From positions 1-44,326 of the IMG/VR virus record IMGVR_UViG_3300035684_000006: a DNA stretch of 44,326 nucleotides, one strand, 5' to 3'. This stretch comes from a virus. Below, in pieces: positions 8,149-15,152 of this stretch; position 1 is the stretch's first letter; every line of letters begins with the position of its first letter. The notes below the pieces were generated by a model. The model saw nothing but the letters and a program-made list of their open reading frames with translations. It was not told where the DNA came from and did not search any database. The position numbers and the translations under genes are program-made.

Positions 8149-8343
8149 ATGATCGACCCGAACATCCGCCGCATCTTCGAGGAGAACGGGTTCGGCTTCC
8201 GCTACGGCTGCCTGGACTGCGGCGCCGCGCGCGCGACCTGGTGCGAATGCTTCCTGAGAGAGGCGGTGCGCAAGGCCCGCGAGGAGCGGTTGCAGCGGTG
8301 GCGCGAGACACGGGCGGCCCACGCCGCAGGGAGTGGACGATGA
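8149..8343 (+). CDS. Small zinc-finger-like hypothetical protein
   Basis: 64 residues. CLDCGAARATWCEC gives a CxxC...CxC cluster likely to bind zinc; a basic helical tail follows. The start MIDPNIRRIF was chosen because the sequence before it is not protein-like. The stop overlaps the next ATG (ATGA). First of a run of coupled small genes after the recombinase. Confidence 0.6.
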   Translation: MIDPNIRRIFEENGFGFRYGCLDCGAARATWCECFLREAVRKAREERLQRWRETRAAHAAGSGR

Positions 8344-8639
8344 AGATCAAGATCTGGGACTTCGGCTCTGACCCTTCATCGGCCGTGGAGGTCGAGGCGC
8401 ACGGGGTCTACGACGCCGTCATGGAGCACGCTCCGCGCGTGTGGAGCCCCGAGGGGAACCAGCACCTCGCCTTCGTGACGACGGACGAGGATGGCACCGT
8501 GCGCGACGTCGACGTCTACGTCGAGATGGAGCCCTCGTTCGACGTATGGATCAAGAGGCGCGATGGCGAGTTCGAGCGGCCCAGCGCGTCCGAGGAGCGG
8601 GCGGCCGCACTCGACCGGCTGGCCAGGAGCAAGCGATGA
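8340..8639 (+). CDS. Hypothetical protein
   Basis: 99 residues, acidic, starting MKIKIWDFGSDPSSAVEVEA. The pattern of short strands and charged turns suggests a small alpha/beta fold. The ATG overlaps the upstream stop and its own stop overlaps the next ATG. No family recognised. Confidence 0.65.
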   Translation: MKIKIWDFGSDPSSAVEVEAHGVYDAVMEHAPRVWSPEGNQHLAFVTTDEDGTVRDVDVYVEMEPSFDVWIKRRDGEFERPSASEERAAALDRLARSKR

Positions 8640-9007
8640 ACCCCAGGCCTCTCGAACCAGCCAGCGACGGCCACGCCCCGGCGGACCTCGACGACCTCGA
8701 CTTCCACGCCTGGCCTCCCGTCGCCAGCCCCGGCGGCCAGCAGGTGACCGACATGCGCGTCGGCGTGCTCGCGATCCACCGGCCGACGGGGATCGCCGTG
8801 GTCTGCGAGAGCGAGTGCAGCCGGCACGCGAACAAGGCGAAGGCGGTGGCGATGCTTCGGGCGCAGCTCGGTATCGAGTCTGATCTCGAGCGCATCCGGC
8901 CGGTGTACGAGGCGGCGGTGAAGTGGCGAGATGCGGACCTATTCAAGCTGGACGATGGGGCAGTCGCGCTCCGTGATGCCGTGGATGTTGCGAGGTCGGC
9001 GCCATGA
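8636..9007 (+). CDS. GGQ-containing release-factor-like (RF-1 domain) protein
   Basis: 123 residues. Residues 30-77 follow the catalytic domain of class I release factors: GGQ at 33-35, then the strand pair VGVLAIHRPTGIAVVCESEC, then SRHANKAKAVAMLRAQL, which parallels the S(Q)HKNKAKA(L)..L.A(R/K)L helix of RF1/RF2, PrfH and ArfB. GGQ is the motif that triggers peptidyl-tRNA hydrolysis in the ribosome. The codon-recognition domain is absent. It could rescue stalled ribosomes or modify phage translation. Coupled by ATGA to both neighbours. Domain call fairly sure, role inferred. Confidence 0.8.
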   Translation: MNPRPLEPASDGHAPADLDDLDFHAWPPVASPGGQQVTDMRVGVLAIHRPTGIAVVCESECSRHANKAKAVAMLRAQLGIESDLERIRPVYEAAVKWRDADLFKLDDGAVALRDAVDVARSAP

Positions 9008-9357
9008 CCTCGATCTACCTCCCCGACTCGCAGACCTGGGTCGACCTCTACGAGCCGCAGCCTGCGTGCTCGTGCCGACCCCACTGCGGTCTGCCGCCCT
9101 GCACCGAGTGCGGCGAGGACCACGGCGGGCACGACCACGGCAACGGCGTGCACCTCTGCCGGGACTGCGATCTCGAGTACCGGCTTACCGGGATGCGGTG
9201 CTCGGTTTGCCAGCGCATGCGGTACCGGTCGGGCGTGCTCGGCGGTCTTGGTGAGAGCCTCTGGGGCGAGCGATGCCGGTGCGCGCCGGGGACGCCGAGC
9301 GTGCGGGATGCTGCTGACGCGTCAATTCGCGCTTGCGATACGACGCGTCCGGCCTGA
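9004..9357 (+). CDS. Cys-rich zinc-ribbon hypothetical protein
   Basis: 117 residues with about a dozen cysteines in CxC/CxxC pairs (ACSCRPHCG, CTECGEDHGGHDHG, CRDCD, CSVCQ, CRC) and a His-rich patch, so multiple metal sites are likely. The ATG overlaps the upstream stop. The C-terminal coding end overlaps the operator-promoter region of the following regulator gene. Unknown function. Confidence 0.65.
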   Translation: MTSIYLPDSQTWVDLYEPQPACSCRPHCGLPPCTECGEDHGGHDHGNGVHLCRDCDLEYRLTGMRCSVCQRMRYRSGVLGGLGESLWGERCRCAPGTPSVRDAADASIRACDTTRPA

Positions 9358-9361
9358 CACT
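9316..9361 (+). promoter_or_regulatory. Operator pair and promoter of the RHH regulator gene
   Basis: Two copies of the palindrome GACGCGTC at 9316-9323 and 9342-9349, exactly 26 bp apart. A weak promoter fits between and after them: TTGCGA (9333-9338), 17 bp, GACACT (9356-9361), with the ATG at 9368. The same operator spacing occurs at the next promoter (9730-9774), suggesting that the encoded regulator controls both. Confidence 0.65.
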
Positions 9362-9367
9362 TCTCGC

Positions 9368-9700
9368 ATGCCACCGCGCCCCGCCATCCGTGACGTCGTT
9401 GCTGCGCTCGGCGACCGCGCCTCTCCGACTACGCTCCCCTCCGGCTACGGCCGTGCCGCCATCGACGCCGCAGTGGCCGCCGGCGAGATCCGCTACCGAC
9501 CCGACGGCACGCTCGAGGCCACTCCGCGCCGCGGTCGCCCGCCCTCCGCCGGGGAGACGGCGAGCGCGCGCATCGACCTGAGGGCCACTCCCGCGCAGGT
9601 GAAGCGGTGGCGCGCTGCTGCCGAAGCAGCTGGCATGGGCCTCCGAGACTGGATTCGGGCGCAGGCCGATGCTGCGTGCGGCCGCGCAAAGCCTCAGTAA
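9368..9700 (+). CDS. Ribbon-helix-helix DNA-binding regulator (module A)
   Basis: 110 residues. The N-terminal 55 residues resemble a small winged or helical domain (IRDVVAALGD..., AAIDAAVAAGEIRYRPDGTL), then a GRPPS linker. Residues 67-103 form a ribbon-helix-helix: strand ARIDLRA, helix TPAQVKRWRAAAEAAG, helix GLRDWIRAQADAA. A similar end (LTLRATQAEIQAWQRRA..., LSTWGRD) is found in the product of 27609-28007. There is no Shine-Dalgarno; the ATG lies 6 nt after a -10-like box, so a leaderless mRNA is likely. Position between two matching operator pairs suggests an autoregulating repressor of the early genes. Confidence 0.75.
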   Translation: MPPRPAIRDVVAALGDRASPTTLPSGYGRAAIDAAVAAGEIRYRPDGTLEATPRRGRPPSAGETASARIDLRATPAQVKRWRAAAEAAGMGLRDWIRAQADAACGRAKPQ

Positions 9701-9729
9701 TCTCGCGTGGTTGCTAGATTCGACATATG

Positions 9730-9774
9730 GACGCGTCGAAACGCGTTGACATTCGGACGCGTCAGACCTAGACT
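9730..9774 (+). promoter_or_regulatory. Strong early promoter overlapped by an operator pair
   Basis: TTGACA (9746-9751), 17 bp and TAGACT (9769-9774). GACGCGTC occurs at 9730-9737 and 9756-9763, 26 bp apart, one just upstream of the -35 and one in the spacer; AACGCGTT (9740-9747) lies between. Binding at either site would block RNA polymerase. It drives the gene run from 9901. Confidence 0.75.
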
Positions 9775-9781
9775 GTTCTTT

Positions 9782-9875
9782 GTGACGGGGACGGGATGCG
9801 GGCCCCATTGAAGCGCGACGCCGAGCTGATCGGCTAGCTGCCTCACGCTGAGATCCAGCACCCCCTCCCCGTCAC
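9782..9875 (+). ncRNA. Structured 5' leader RNA candidate
   Basis: Transcription from TAGACT gives a leader of about 120 nt before the ATG at 9901. Its ends form a perfect 10-bp helix, GTGACGGGGA (9782-9791) with TCCCCGTCAC (9866-9875), enclosing about 74 nt with further complementary pieces (AGCTGATCGGCTAGCT). No known riboswitch class is recognised. AGGAG for the next gene lies just beyond the helix. Confidence 0.45.
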
Positions 9876-9900
9876 GCCCACCGAATCCAGGAGCTAGACC

Positions 9901-10194
9901 ATGAGCAACCGCAGCCTCCGCACCGTCAAGTCCGCTCGTAGCCTCGACGGCATAATCGCCGACGCCACCGACGGTGCAGCCGAGCGCGGCGTGGACCTGT
10001 CGCGAGCCGCCTGGCTCGTGCTCGGCGACGTCACCAAGGATCGCGGCACCGTAATCGCCGTGGCCTGGGACGAGGCCGATGCCCGCCAAGCGCTGCGTCG
10101 CCTCGACCAGGTCGTTGAGATCTGGCCGGCCGCCGACGCCGCCGACATCCAGGACCAGGAGCGCATCTGGCGCCGGGATGGGGGCCGCTCGTGA
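9901..10194 (+). CDS. Hypothetical early protein
   Basis: 97 residues, first gene behind the promoter at 9746-9774, with a clear AGGAG ribosome-binding site. A helical N-terminus is followed by strand/helix alternation (WLVLGDV, GTVIAVAWDEADARQALRRL). No family recognised. The stop overlaps the next start (GTGA). Confidence 0.7.
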   Translation: MSNRSLRTVKSARSLDGIIADATDGAAERGVDLSRAAWLVLGDVTKDRGTVIAVAWDEADARQALRRLDQVVEIWPAADAADIQDQERIWRRDGGRS

Positions 10195-10661
10195 GCCTCC
10201 CCTACATCGGCTACGTCCGCACCGACCGCGGCGCCGTCCTCGTCCAGATTCCCGACGACGGGCCGCACGGATTCGCGCTCGCCGACGACGACCGGACCTG
10301 GCCCGGCGGCCTCGGGATCGCGACATCATGGGTGCCGCTCGCCGATAGCGACGTCGACGAGGATGACCGTGAGCGTATCGGCTGGCTGCTCGATGAGCAC
10401 CGCCCGGTCGCGACAACCGCCAGCGGCGACCGCGCGCACTGCCAGTGCGGCCAGTGGAGCGGCGTCCGGTGCCAGTGGGAGGGCCCCAGGTCCGAGACTG
10501 TGGCTGTCGAGTTCATGCCCGAGGCGGCTCGCGAGTCGCACCGCGCCGCCGGAAACAGCGGCGTCTACCCGCACAACGGCGCGCTCAGGATTCGCGTCGA
10601 GCGCTCGTGCGCCGAGCATATGGCCGCGACCGATGGCGAGTGGGTCGAGATCCTGGCCTGA
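10191..10661 (+). CDS. Hypothetical protein with Cys motif
   Basis: 156 residues from a GTG that overlaps the upstream stop. Starts with strand-rich sequence (PYIGYVRTDRGAVLVQIPDDG); CQCGQWSGVRC at about 84-94 may bind metal. No family recognised. Confidence 0.7.
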   Translation: MSLPYIGYVRTDRGAVLVQIPDDGPHGFALADDDRTWPGGLGIATSWVPLADSDVDEDDRERIGWLLDEHRPVATTASGDRAHCQCGQWSGVRCQWEGPRSETVAVEFMPEAARESHRAAGNSGVYPHNGALRIRVERSCAEHMAATDGEWVEILA

Positions 10662-10885
10662 CGATTCCGCGATCGACCCGCCGCCCCACGGCATCCTGAT
10701 AGGTAGACCACGAGGGATCCAGACGGCAGCGCATTGCGCCCCGGCCCGTCTGCTGCGGCTCGATCTCCGCAGGTGGTCGCGAATTTCCGAGCTCAGGCTC
10801 GGCCCCATTGCGTCGGCTGTTCGGTCGGCGCCGCATCAAACGTCTACACAGGAGCGGGCATGGCGCCCGCGATAGGATTGAGATT
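10662..10885. other. 224-bp intergenic region with a possible promoter
   Basis: No ORF of note. Near its end the inverted repeat GCGGGC-ATGGC-GCCCGC (10854-10870) is followed by TAGGAT (10873-10878), 7 nt before the next ATG; no good -35 is seen. The layout matches the leaderless starts elsewhere in the window. Confidence 0.4.
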
Positions 10886-11347
10886 ATGGACATCACGAGC
10901 ACCGATACCGCCCTCACCTTCCAGATCGTCAACTACAGCGCCGACCGCACGCGCCCGACCACGGACCACGTCTACATCTTTGGCGCCGACGAGCACACGC
11001 CGGCCGATGTCATCGTTCGGGCCGGGATCGAGGGGATCTCGCGCGCCGAGCACGGCCGCCCGGAGTTTTGGGTCTACGGCCGCGACCAGTCTCAGCTCGT
11101 CACGTACGGCTGCCGCGTGGGCGAGCGCATCGAGCTCTGGCGCGGCAACTGCGAGGCGCCGTGGCATGTCGCGCTGCTCGATCGCCGAGTAGGCGACGAC
11201 GGACGCACCGAGTGCGGCGACAACCTCCGGCCCGGAGCGCGCCGCCTGTGCGGAGGCTGCGCGCAGTCCTGGCAGTCCGGGCAGCCGGAGCCGCGCGGGT
11301 GCGGCGAGGTGCTCGAGCGACACGACGTGCGAGGCGCGGCGTCGTGA
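10886..11347 (+). CDS. Hypothetical protein with C-terminal zinc-finger-like motif
   Basis: 153 residues. Residues 1-95 look like a compact alpha/beta domain (MDITSTDTALTFQIVNYSAD, HVYIFGADEHTPADVIVRA). The C-terminal third has CGDNLRPGARRLCGGC, a probable zinc knuckle. There is no clear ribosome-binding site; a TAGGAT box lies 7 nt before the ATG. The stop overlaps the next GTG. Confidence 0.65.
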   Translation: MDITSTDTALTFQIVNYSADRTRPTTDHVYIFGADEHTPADVIVRAGIEGISRAEHGRPEFWVYGRDQSQLVTYGCRVGERIELWRGNCEAPWHVALLDRRVGDDGRTECGDNLRPGARRLCGGCAQSWQSGQPEPRGCGEVLERHDVRGAAS

Positions 11348-11691
11348 GCGGTCCGGCCGACGAGGACGCTCTGAGCCCCTCCGATCGCGCTGTCGCCGCT
11401 CGTGTCGCCGACCTGCCCGATATTGATCCGCCGCCGGGCTGGGCGGACCACGCTGCTCAGCGTCTGAGCGGCGCGGCCGTCAATCTCTGCCCGCGGGACC
11501 CGGCTAATCTGCGCGAGTGGCTCATCGTCGTGACATCCTCTGGCCTCGATATCGCGGGGACGCCGGTGCTCCTGTCCTGCATCGAGGAACACGACGATCT
11601 CAGCGTGACGCTGCACCTGCTGGTCGGCCCCGACCGCTGGGAGGTGCTGGTCACGCCGCCACAGACCATTGCCCGCCGGACGGCGCCGTGA
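11344..11691 (+). CDS. Hypothetical protein
   Basis: 115 residues from a GTG overlapping the upstream stop. The N-terminal SPSDRAVAARVADLPDIDPPPGWADHAAQRL is a helix plus a Pro turn of a kind seen in many GC-rich actinobacterial and myxobacterial small proteins. Hydrophobic strands follow (WLIVVTSSGLDIAGTPVLLS). No function assigned. The stop overlaps the next GTG. Confidence 0.6.
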   Translation: MSGPADEDALSPSDRAVAARVADLPDIDPPPGWADHAAQRLSGAAVNLCPRDPANLREWLIVVTSSGLDIAGTPVLLSCIEEHDDLSVTLHLLVGPDRWEVLVTPPQTIARRTAP

Positions 11692-12134
11692 GCAGACGTG
11701 CATTGGCGTGGGCTGGCGTCGGTCTCGTCGTCGCGGGTGCAGTCGCCGTGGCCATGTGGCACCGCAGTGATGCGGCGGGGTTCCGCGGCCTCACGGTGAC
11801 CGTAACCTCGCACGATCGCCGCTCGACACTCCGCAATGGCGAGGTCGGGCACGCGCACGGTCACGACACCATCGCCGCGGCGCTCGCCGTGGACGCGCCG
11901 CACGCGGACCTTCGCGTGTATCGCGACGGCGTGCTCTCCGCGTCGGTTCGTGCCGACGGTGGCCGCGCTTGCGCAAGCTTCTCCCCAGACGGTGCACGTG
12001 TGATCCGCATACTCGCCATCGCCAGCGACCGCCCGATCGCGGATCCGTCCCTCAGCGGATTCGATGCTGACGCGCTGGCCGTCGACGTCGCAGGCGCTTC
12101 GCTGGAGATGGTCCGGATCATGGTGACGCCGTGA
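11688..12134 (+). CDS. Single-pass membrane-anchored hypothetical protein
   Basis: 148 residues. SRRALAWAGVGLVVAGAVAV is a basic N-terminus followed by one transmembrane segment, after which the chain should lie outside the cytoplasm. A strand-rich soluble domain follows. No cysteine lipobox. GTG start overlaps the upstream stop, and its own stop overlaps the next GTG. Confidence 0.65.
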   Translation: MSRRALAWAGVGLVVAGAVAVAMWHRSDAAGFRGLTVTVTSHDRRSTLRNGEVGHAHGHDTIAAALAVDAPHADLRVYRDGVLSASVRADGGRACASFSPDGARVIRILAIASDRPIADPSLSGFDADALAVDVAGASLEMVRIMVTP

Positions 12135-12463
12135 GTGACTGGCGCGATCGAGCCGTCCAGGCTTGGCGCCGCCGGCAGGCCGATCTCCAGTGCGATGGCG
12201 ACGCGACCGGCCTCGACCCGCGCGACGCCGATCCGGCTCGTCAGCGCGACATCGAGAGCGTGCCCGAGCACCTCCGCGCCGCGTACGAGTGGATGGATGG
12301 TGGCGCGGATAGCTGGCACGACCTCGAGGGGCAGTCCCTGATCGACCAGGCAGACCGCGAGTCCGAGGCGGCCGGCGAGATGGGCTACGAGGTGCCAGCC
12401 GAGGCTATCGTCGCGCTGGCGGAGTGGCTGCGGCGCAATGATTCGACGACGCCGAAGACTTGA
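12131..12463 (+). CDS. Hypothetical acidic helical protein
   Basis: 110 residues, GTG start in a GTGA overlap. Predicted mostly helical (HLRAAYEWMDGGADSWHDLEG, EAIVALAEWLRRND). No domain recognised. Confidence 0.6.
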   Translation: MSDWRDRAVQAWRRRQADLQCDGDATGLDPRDADPARQRDIESVPEHLRAAYEWMDGGADSWHDLEGQSLIDQADRESEAAGEMGYEVPAEAIVALAEWLRRNDSTTPKT

Positions 12464-12473
12464 GGAGATGGCG

Positions 12474-13028
12474 ATGAGCAGGCAGCGGAAGGTGCATCAG
12501 GTTGTCCAGCACGGCGAGCCGTGGACCTGCTGCGACGTGCTACCGGAGCAGGTCCGCGTGATGGGAGACGTGTCGGTCTCGGTCGACGCATGGCGCTGCC
12601 TTCCTCGCGCGGCCAAATGCGAAGCATGCCTCGGGTGCGGCGCCGACCGCGGCTCCGCCTCCCATGCCGACATTCTCTCCGTCTCCCTCATGCTCTGCGG
12701 CCTCGCCGGCTCCCTGCCTGCCGACGCCGCGCGCCTGCTCGCCGACTACGTGCGCGGTGACGCGCCCGCCCTCAGCCCACTGCTCGATCTCGCCGAGGAG
12801 CGCGGCTGGCACACGCCCGGCAACCTGCCCCAGCCGGTCGGCGTGGAATGGCCGGAGGCGACGGGGCATGAGCATGTGTGGATGCCGTGGCGCAGCGGTG
12901 ACCGCGCCCGCACGATTCTCGAGGCGCCCGGTTCGGTCCGGCGCTGTCCGTGCGGCCTGTTCGAGCACGAGCGCGAGGCGCTGCGTCGCGGCGCAGAGAT
13001 GGGACTACGTCGGCACACGGCGCGCTAG
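12474..13028 (+). CDS. Hypothetical protein with two zinc-binding-like Cys clusters
   Basis: 184 residues. GAGGAG at 12462-12467 sits 6 nt before this ATG, which decides against the ATG at 12468 and the one inside the previous gene. CEACLGCG near residue 46 and RCPCGLFEHE near the end are likely metal sites; the middle is a Leu/Ala-rich helical bundle. Unknown function. Confidence 0.65.
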   Translation: MSRQRKVHQVVQHGEPWTCCDVLPEQVRVMGDVSVSVDAWRCLPRAAKCEACLGCGADRGSASHADILSVSLMLCGLAGSLPADAARLLADYVRGDAPALSPLLDLAEERGWHTPGNLPQPVGVEWPEATGHEHVWMPWRSGDRARTILEAPGSVRRCPCGLFEHEREALRRGAEMGLRRHTAR

Positions 13029-13062
13029 ACCGCGCGGCTGGCGATGGTTACAACGAGAGACG

Positions 13063-13514
13063 ATGATCGACAATGCCGTCAGGTTCGAGGATCTTTGTGG
13101 CCCCCACGTCCTGGACGGTCGCGGCGAGTTCGTGCTCGGTCCCGACATGGACCAGTGGCGATACGAGAACGCGACCGTCGTGGTCCTGAGGCTCGACGTT
13201 CAATGCTACTGGTTCCAGGAGGATCCTAGCGACGGCTATCGCTCTTCGCTCGGAACGATCAGGCGGTGCAACCTCGAGGACATCCCGGACGGGGCGTTCC
13301 GTCCTTCCCTCCGATCGCAGTATCTGTCCACGTCCGCCACTGGAAGTCGCATGACTTCTCGGACGGGCCGGATAGCGTCATGTTCGGCGTCAACGAGCTC
13401 ACCGGCCTGGTCCTGTTCGAGGTAGGCACGGAAGGTCTCGACGACTACTGCCCGAGCTTCATCCACTCATGGACGCCCGATGGCGTCTCGCCGCACTGGC
13501 TCCGCGCGTCCTAG
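13063..13514 (+). pseudogene. Hypothetical gene interrupted by a frameshift
   Basis: The ATG frame from 13063 reads as protein to about 13300 (ENATVVVLRLDVQCYWFQED, NLEDIPDGAFRPS), then turns to Ser/Thr/Arg-rich nonsense. From there the frame of 13266-13514 continues sensibly (PIAVSVHVRHWKSHDFSDGP, FGVNELTGLVLFEVG, to PHWLRAS). Joining them around 13300-13315 gives about 150 residues. No classical slippery heptamer is seen in TTCCGTCCTTCCCTCCGATC. It could be mutation, sequencing error or an unusual recoding site. Its stop TAG shares the palindrome CTAG with the endolysin stop on the other strand. Confidence 0.6.
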
Positions 13515-14218
13515 CCCGGCCGCTCGCACCACCGCATCCGCTCGACGCCGCGCCCCATCGTCACGATGCTGATGTCCGCGTCACCGATCGGCGTGGTCCG
13601 CGGGTAGCTGGCGAGCTCGCAGAGCATCCCGCGACCGCTGCATCCGGCGTACTGCCAAGCCCACAGCTCCGCCGCCGTGAACCCGAGCTGCGAGCACCAC
13701 TCGTGAGCCGGCAGCTTCGCGACGTAGGCGGCGAGCCATAGCGCCTCGCAGCCCATCCGGTCGCGCAGCTTGAGCGAGCGGAGCCAGCCGCCAGCGTAGA
13801 GGATCGGTGGCAACCCGGTGCGCTCGGTGACGCGCTTGGCGAACGCCCGGCCGGCGGCGGACACACAGGCGGCGCCGCGGCGCGCCACGATGTCATCGTT
13901 CCCCGAACCCTCCTCGATGTCGACGATCGCGCGCAGCGTCGGCTTCGTCGCCTCGATGGCGGCGGCGAAGCGATCGGCCTGCTTGACCGCGTCGGCGTCC
14001 AGGCGGAGGTACCAGTAGAGGCCGAGGTCGAGGCCGGCCGCGCGGACTGCAGCGGCGTGCTCGCGAAGCCACCGGCCGGTGTCGCGCAGGCCCTCGCCGG
14101 CTTTCAGGACCACCGGCCCCCAGGGTGCGCCGGCCGCGGCGAGACGAGCCCACGCAGACGGGCGGATCGTGTCGCGCTGGTAGGGCGAAACGTCGATCAG
14201 GAGCGGCGAAGCGGTCAT
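13511..14218 (-). CDS. Endolysin, glycoside hydrolase family 25-like muramidase
   Basis: 235 residues from MTASPLLIDVSPYQ. GH25-type blocks in order: IDVSPYQ with the first catalytic Asp (D9), VVLKAGEG, LGLYWYLRLD, AIVDIEEG (second acidic pair), PILYAGGWL, ALWLAAYV, LWAWQYAG and GDADISIV. This is the TIM-barrel pattern of phage lysozymes that cut the MurNAc-GlcNAc bond. No signal peptide, so it should need a holin. The TTG extension to 14236 is less likely. Transcribed with the late strand and convergent with the early genes. Confidence 0.85.
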   Translation of the reverse strand: MTASPLLIDVSPYQRDTIRPSAWARLAAAGAPWGPVVLKAGEGLRDTGRWLREHAAAVRAAGLDLGLYWYLRLDADAVKQADRFAAAIEATKPTLRAIVDIEEGSGNDDIVARRGAACVSAAGRAFAKRVTERTGLPPILYAGGWLRSLKLRDRMGCEALWLAAYVAKLPAHEWCSQLGFTAAELWAWQYAGCSGRGMLCELASYPRTTPIGDADISIVTMGRGVERMRWCERPG

Positions 14219-14265
14219 GGCGATCTCGGGTTGCAAGAGCGCACTCGAGGCACTACCCTGCGGAG

Positions 14266-14329
14266 ATGCGCGGACCCGGCCGACAGCGATGTCGGCAACC
14301 GACTAACCAACGGCAGTCGGGCCGCGCAT
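14266..14329. ncRNA. Compact three-way-junction RNA candidate
   Basis: Perfect outer helix ATGCGCGG (14266-14273) with CCGCGCAT (14322-14329). Inside it are hairpin GCCGACA-GCGA-TGTCGGC (14279-14296, a GNRA loop on the plus strand) and hairpin CCGACT...AGTCGG (14299-14320). The next 110 nt also hold paired pieces (GCAGGCC/GGCCTGC, CCCCGA/TCGGGG). It lies between the endolysin start and the tRNA. Strand unknown; plus is favoured by the GNRA loop. No known family recognised. Confidence 0.4.
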
Positions 14330-14457
14330 GTCGGGAGCAGGAGACGCCTCGCCGGCATAGTCGACCGCACGAGGACTCGTCGCGCGGCAGGCCTAGGCGG
14401 ATGTAACCAGGCGTGACCCCGAACCTGGCCTGCGCAACTCGGGGTGCTGTAACTCTT

Positions 14458-14528
14458 CGCACCGTGTCCATTGGAGGACAGGCCAGCTTCTACCTGGCCC
14501 CTCGCGGGTTCGAATCCTGCCGGTGCGG
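14458..14528 (+). tRNA. tRNA-Arg, anticodon TCT
   Basis: Acceptor stem CGCACCG/CGGTGCG with discriminator G, D-arm GTCC-ATTGGA-GGAC, anticodon stem GCCAG/CTGGC with loop CTTCTAC (anticodon TCT at 14489-14491), T-arm GCGGG-TTCGAAT-CCTGC. CCA is not encoded. The D-loop is short. It would read AGA (and AGG by wobble), codons that are rare in GC-rich genomes. It is on the plus strand among minus-strand lysis genes. Looks phage-borne rather than an integration site, since lysis genes lie on both sides. Confidence 0.85.
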
Positions 14529-14531
14529 CTA

Positions 14532-14813
14532 TCACAGCGGCGTCCCGTCCCACGTCGCAAGCCACGCCTCGGCCTCGTCCTCGGTCACTGTCCTGCGGTC
14601 GATGCAGCGCAGCGATAGCCCGGCGACCGCGCAGTAGAGCTCGGCCGGCGAGAGGCCGCCGCGTTCGGCGAGCCGCTCGAGCGACTGCTCGTGGTTGCGC
14701 GCCACCTGAGGCTCGAACGGCGCGACCCACGACCACGGCACCGAGCGGCGCGCGTCCGGGTAGCGACGGCGGTCGAGGTAGTCGCGGAGGACGGGGAACT
14801 CGCGATCGGTCAT
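14532..14813 (-). CDS. Hypothetical helical protein
   Basis: 93 residues from MTDREFPVLRDYLDRRRYP; the longer upstream frame reads as shadow. The ATG overlaps the stop of the preceding minus-strand gene (ATGA). Contains an HEQSLERLAERGGLSPAELY helix pair and ends VTEDEAEAWLATWDGTPL. Its stop is 3 nt from the tRNA. No family recognised. Confidence 0.6.
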   Translation of the reverse strand: MTDREFPVLRDYLDRRRYPDARRSVPWSWVAPFEPQVARNHEQSLERLAERGGLSPAELYCAVAGLSLRCIDRRTVTEDEAEAWLATWDGTPL

Positions 14814-15103
14814 GAGGTCGTGTCGACCCGATCGTCGAGGATGTGACCACCGATATACGTCGCGGCCGTATAGCCCCACTTGCCTTTGACCATCACTCGG
14901 GACGCGAGCCGCCATCTGATCAGGTCGTCGCGATCGGCCTTGCAGATGACGTCACCATCCCACACCGGACCGTTCTTGATCAGGTGCGCGAGTTCGCCGC
15001 GGTGCGCGGCCGGCAAGGCCAGCCTTACGTCCACGATCAGCGCATCGGCCTTCTCGTCGTTCTTCTCCGCGGCGAGCGCCGCGCACAGTTCGTCGATGTT
15101 CAT
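14810..15103 (-). CDS. Hypothetical protein
   Basis: 97 residues (MNIDELCAALAAEKNDEKAD..., VKGKWGYTAATYIGG). No Shine-Dalgarno; an AT-rich stretch (GGTAAAATA on the coding strand) directly precedes the ATG, unusual for this DNA. Coupled to the next gene by ATGA. Confidence 0.6.
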   Translation of the reverse strand: MNIDELCAALAAEKNDEKADALIVDVRLALPAAHRGELAHLIKNGPVWDGDVICKADRDDLIRWRLASRVMVKGKWGYTAATYIGGHILDDRVDTTS

Positions 15104-15152
15104 TATTTTACCACCGTAATCATGATGTTGACAGACTGCACAAAGATATCGC

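Noticed and set aside
14458-14528. tRNA as the chromosomal integration site of the phage
   Set aside because: Phage lysis genes lie on both sides, the tRNA is complete, and no repeat of its 3' end was noticed elsewhere in the window.
14266-14528. tmRNA or tRNA-like RNA spanning the structured region and the tRNA
   Set aside because: The tRNA has a normal anticodon arm and the upstream part has no tag-peptide frame or tmRNA acceptor half.
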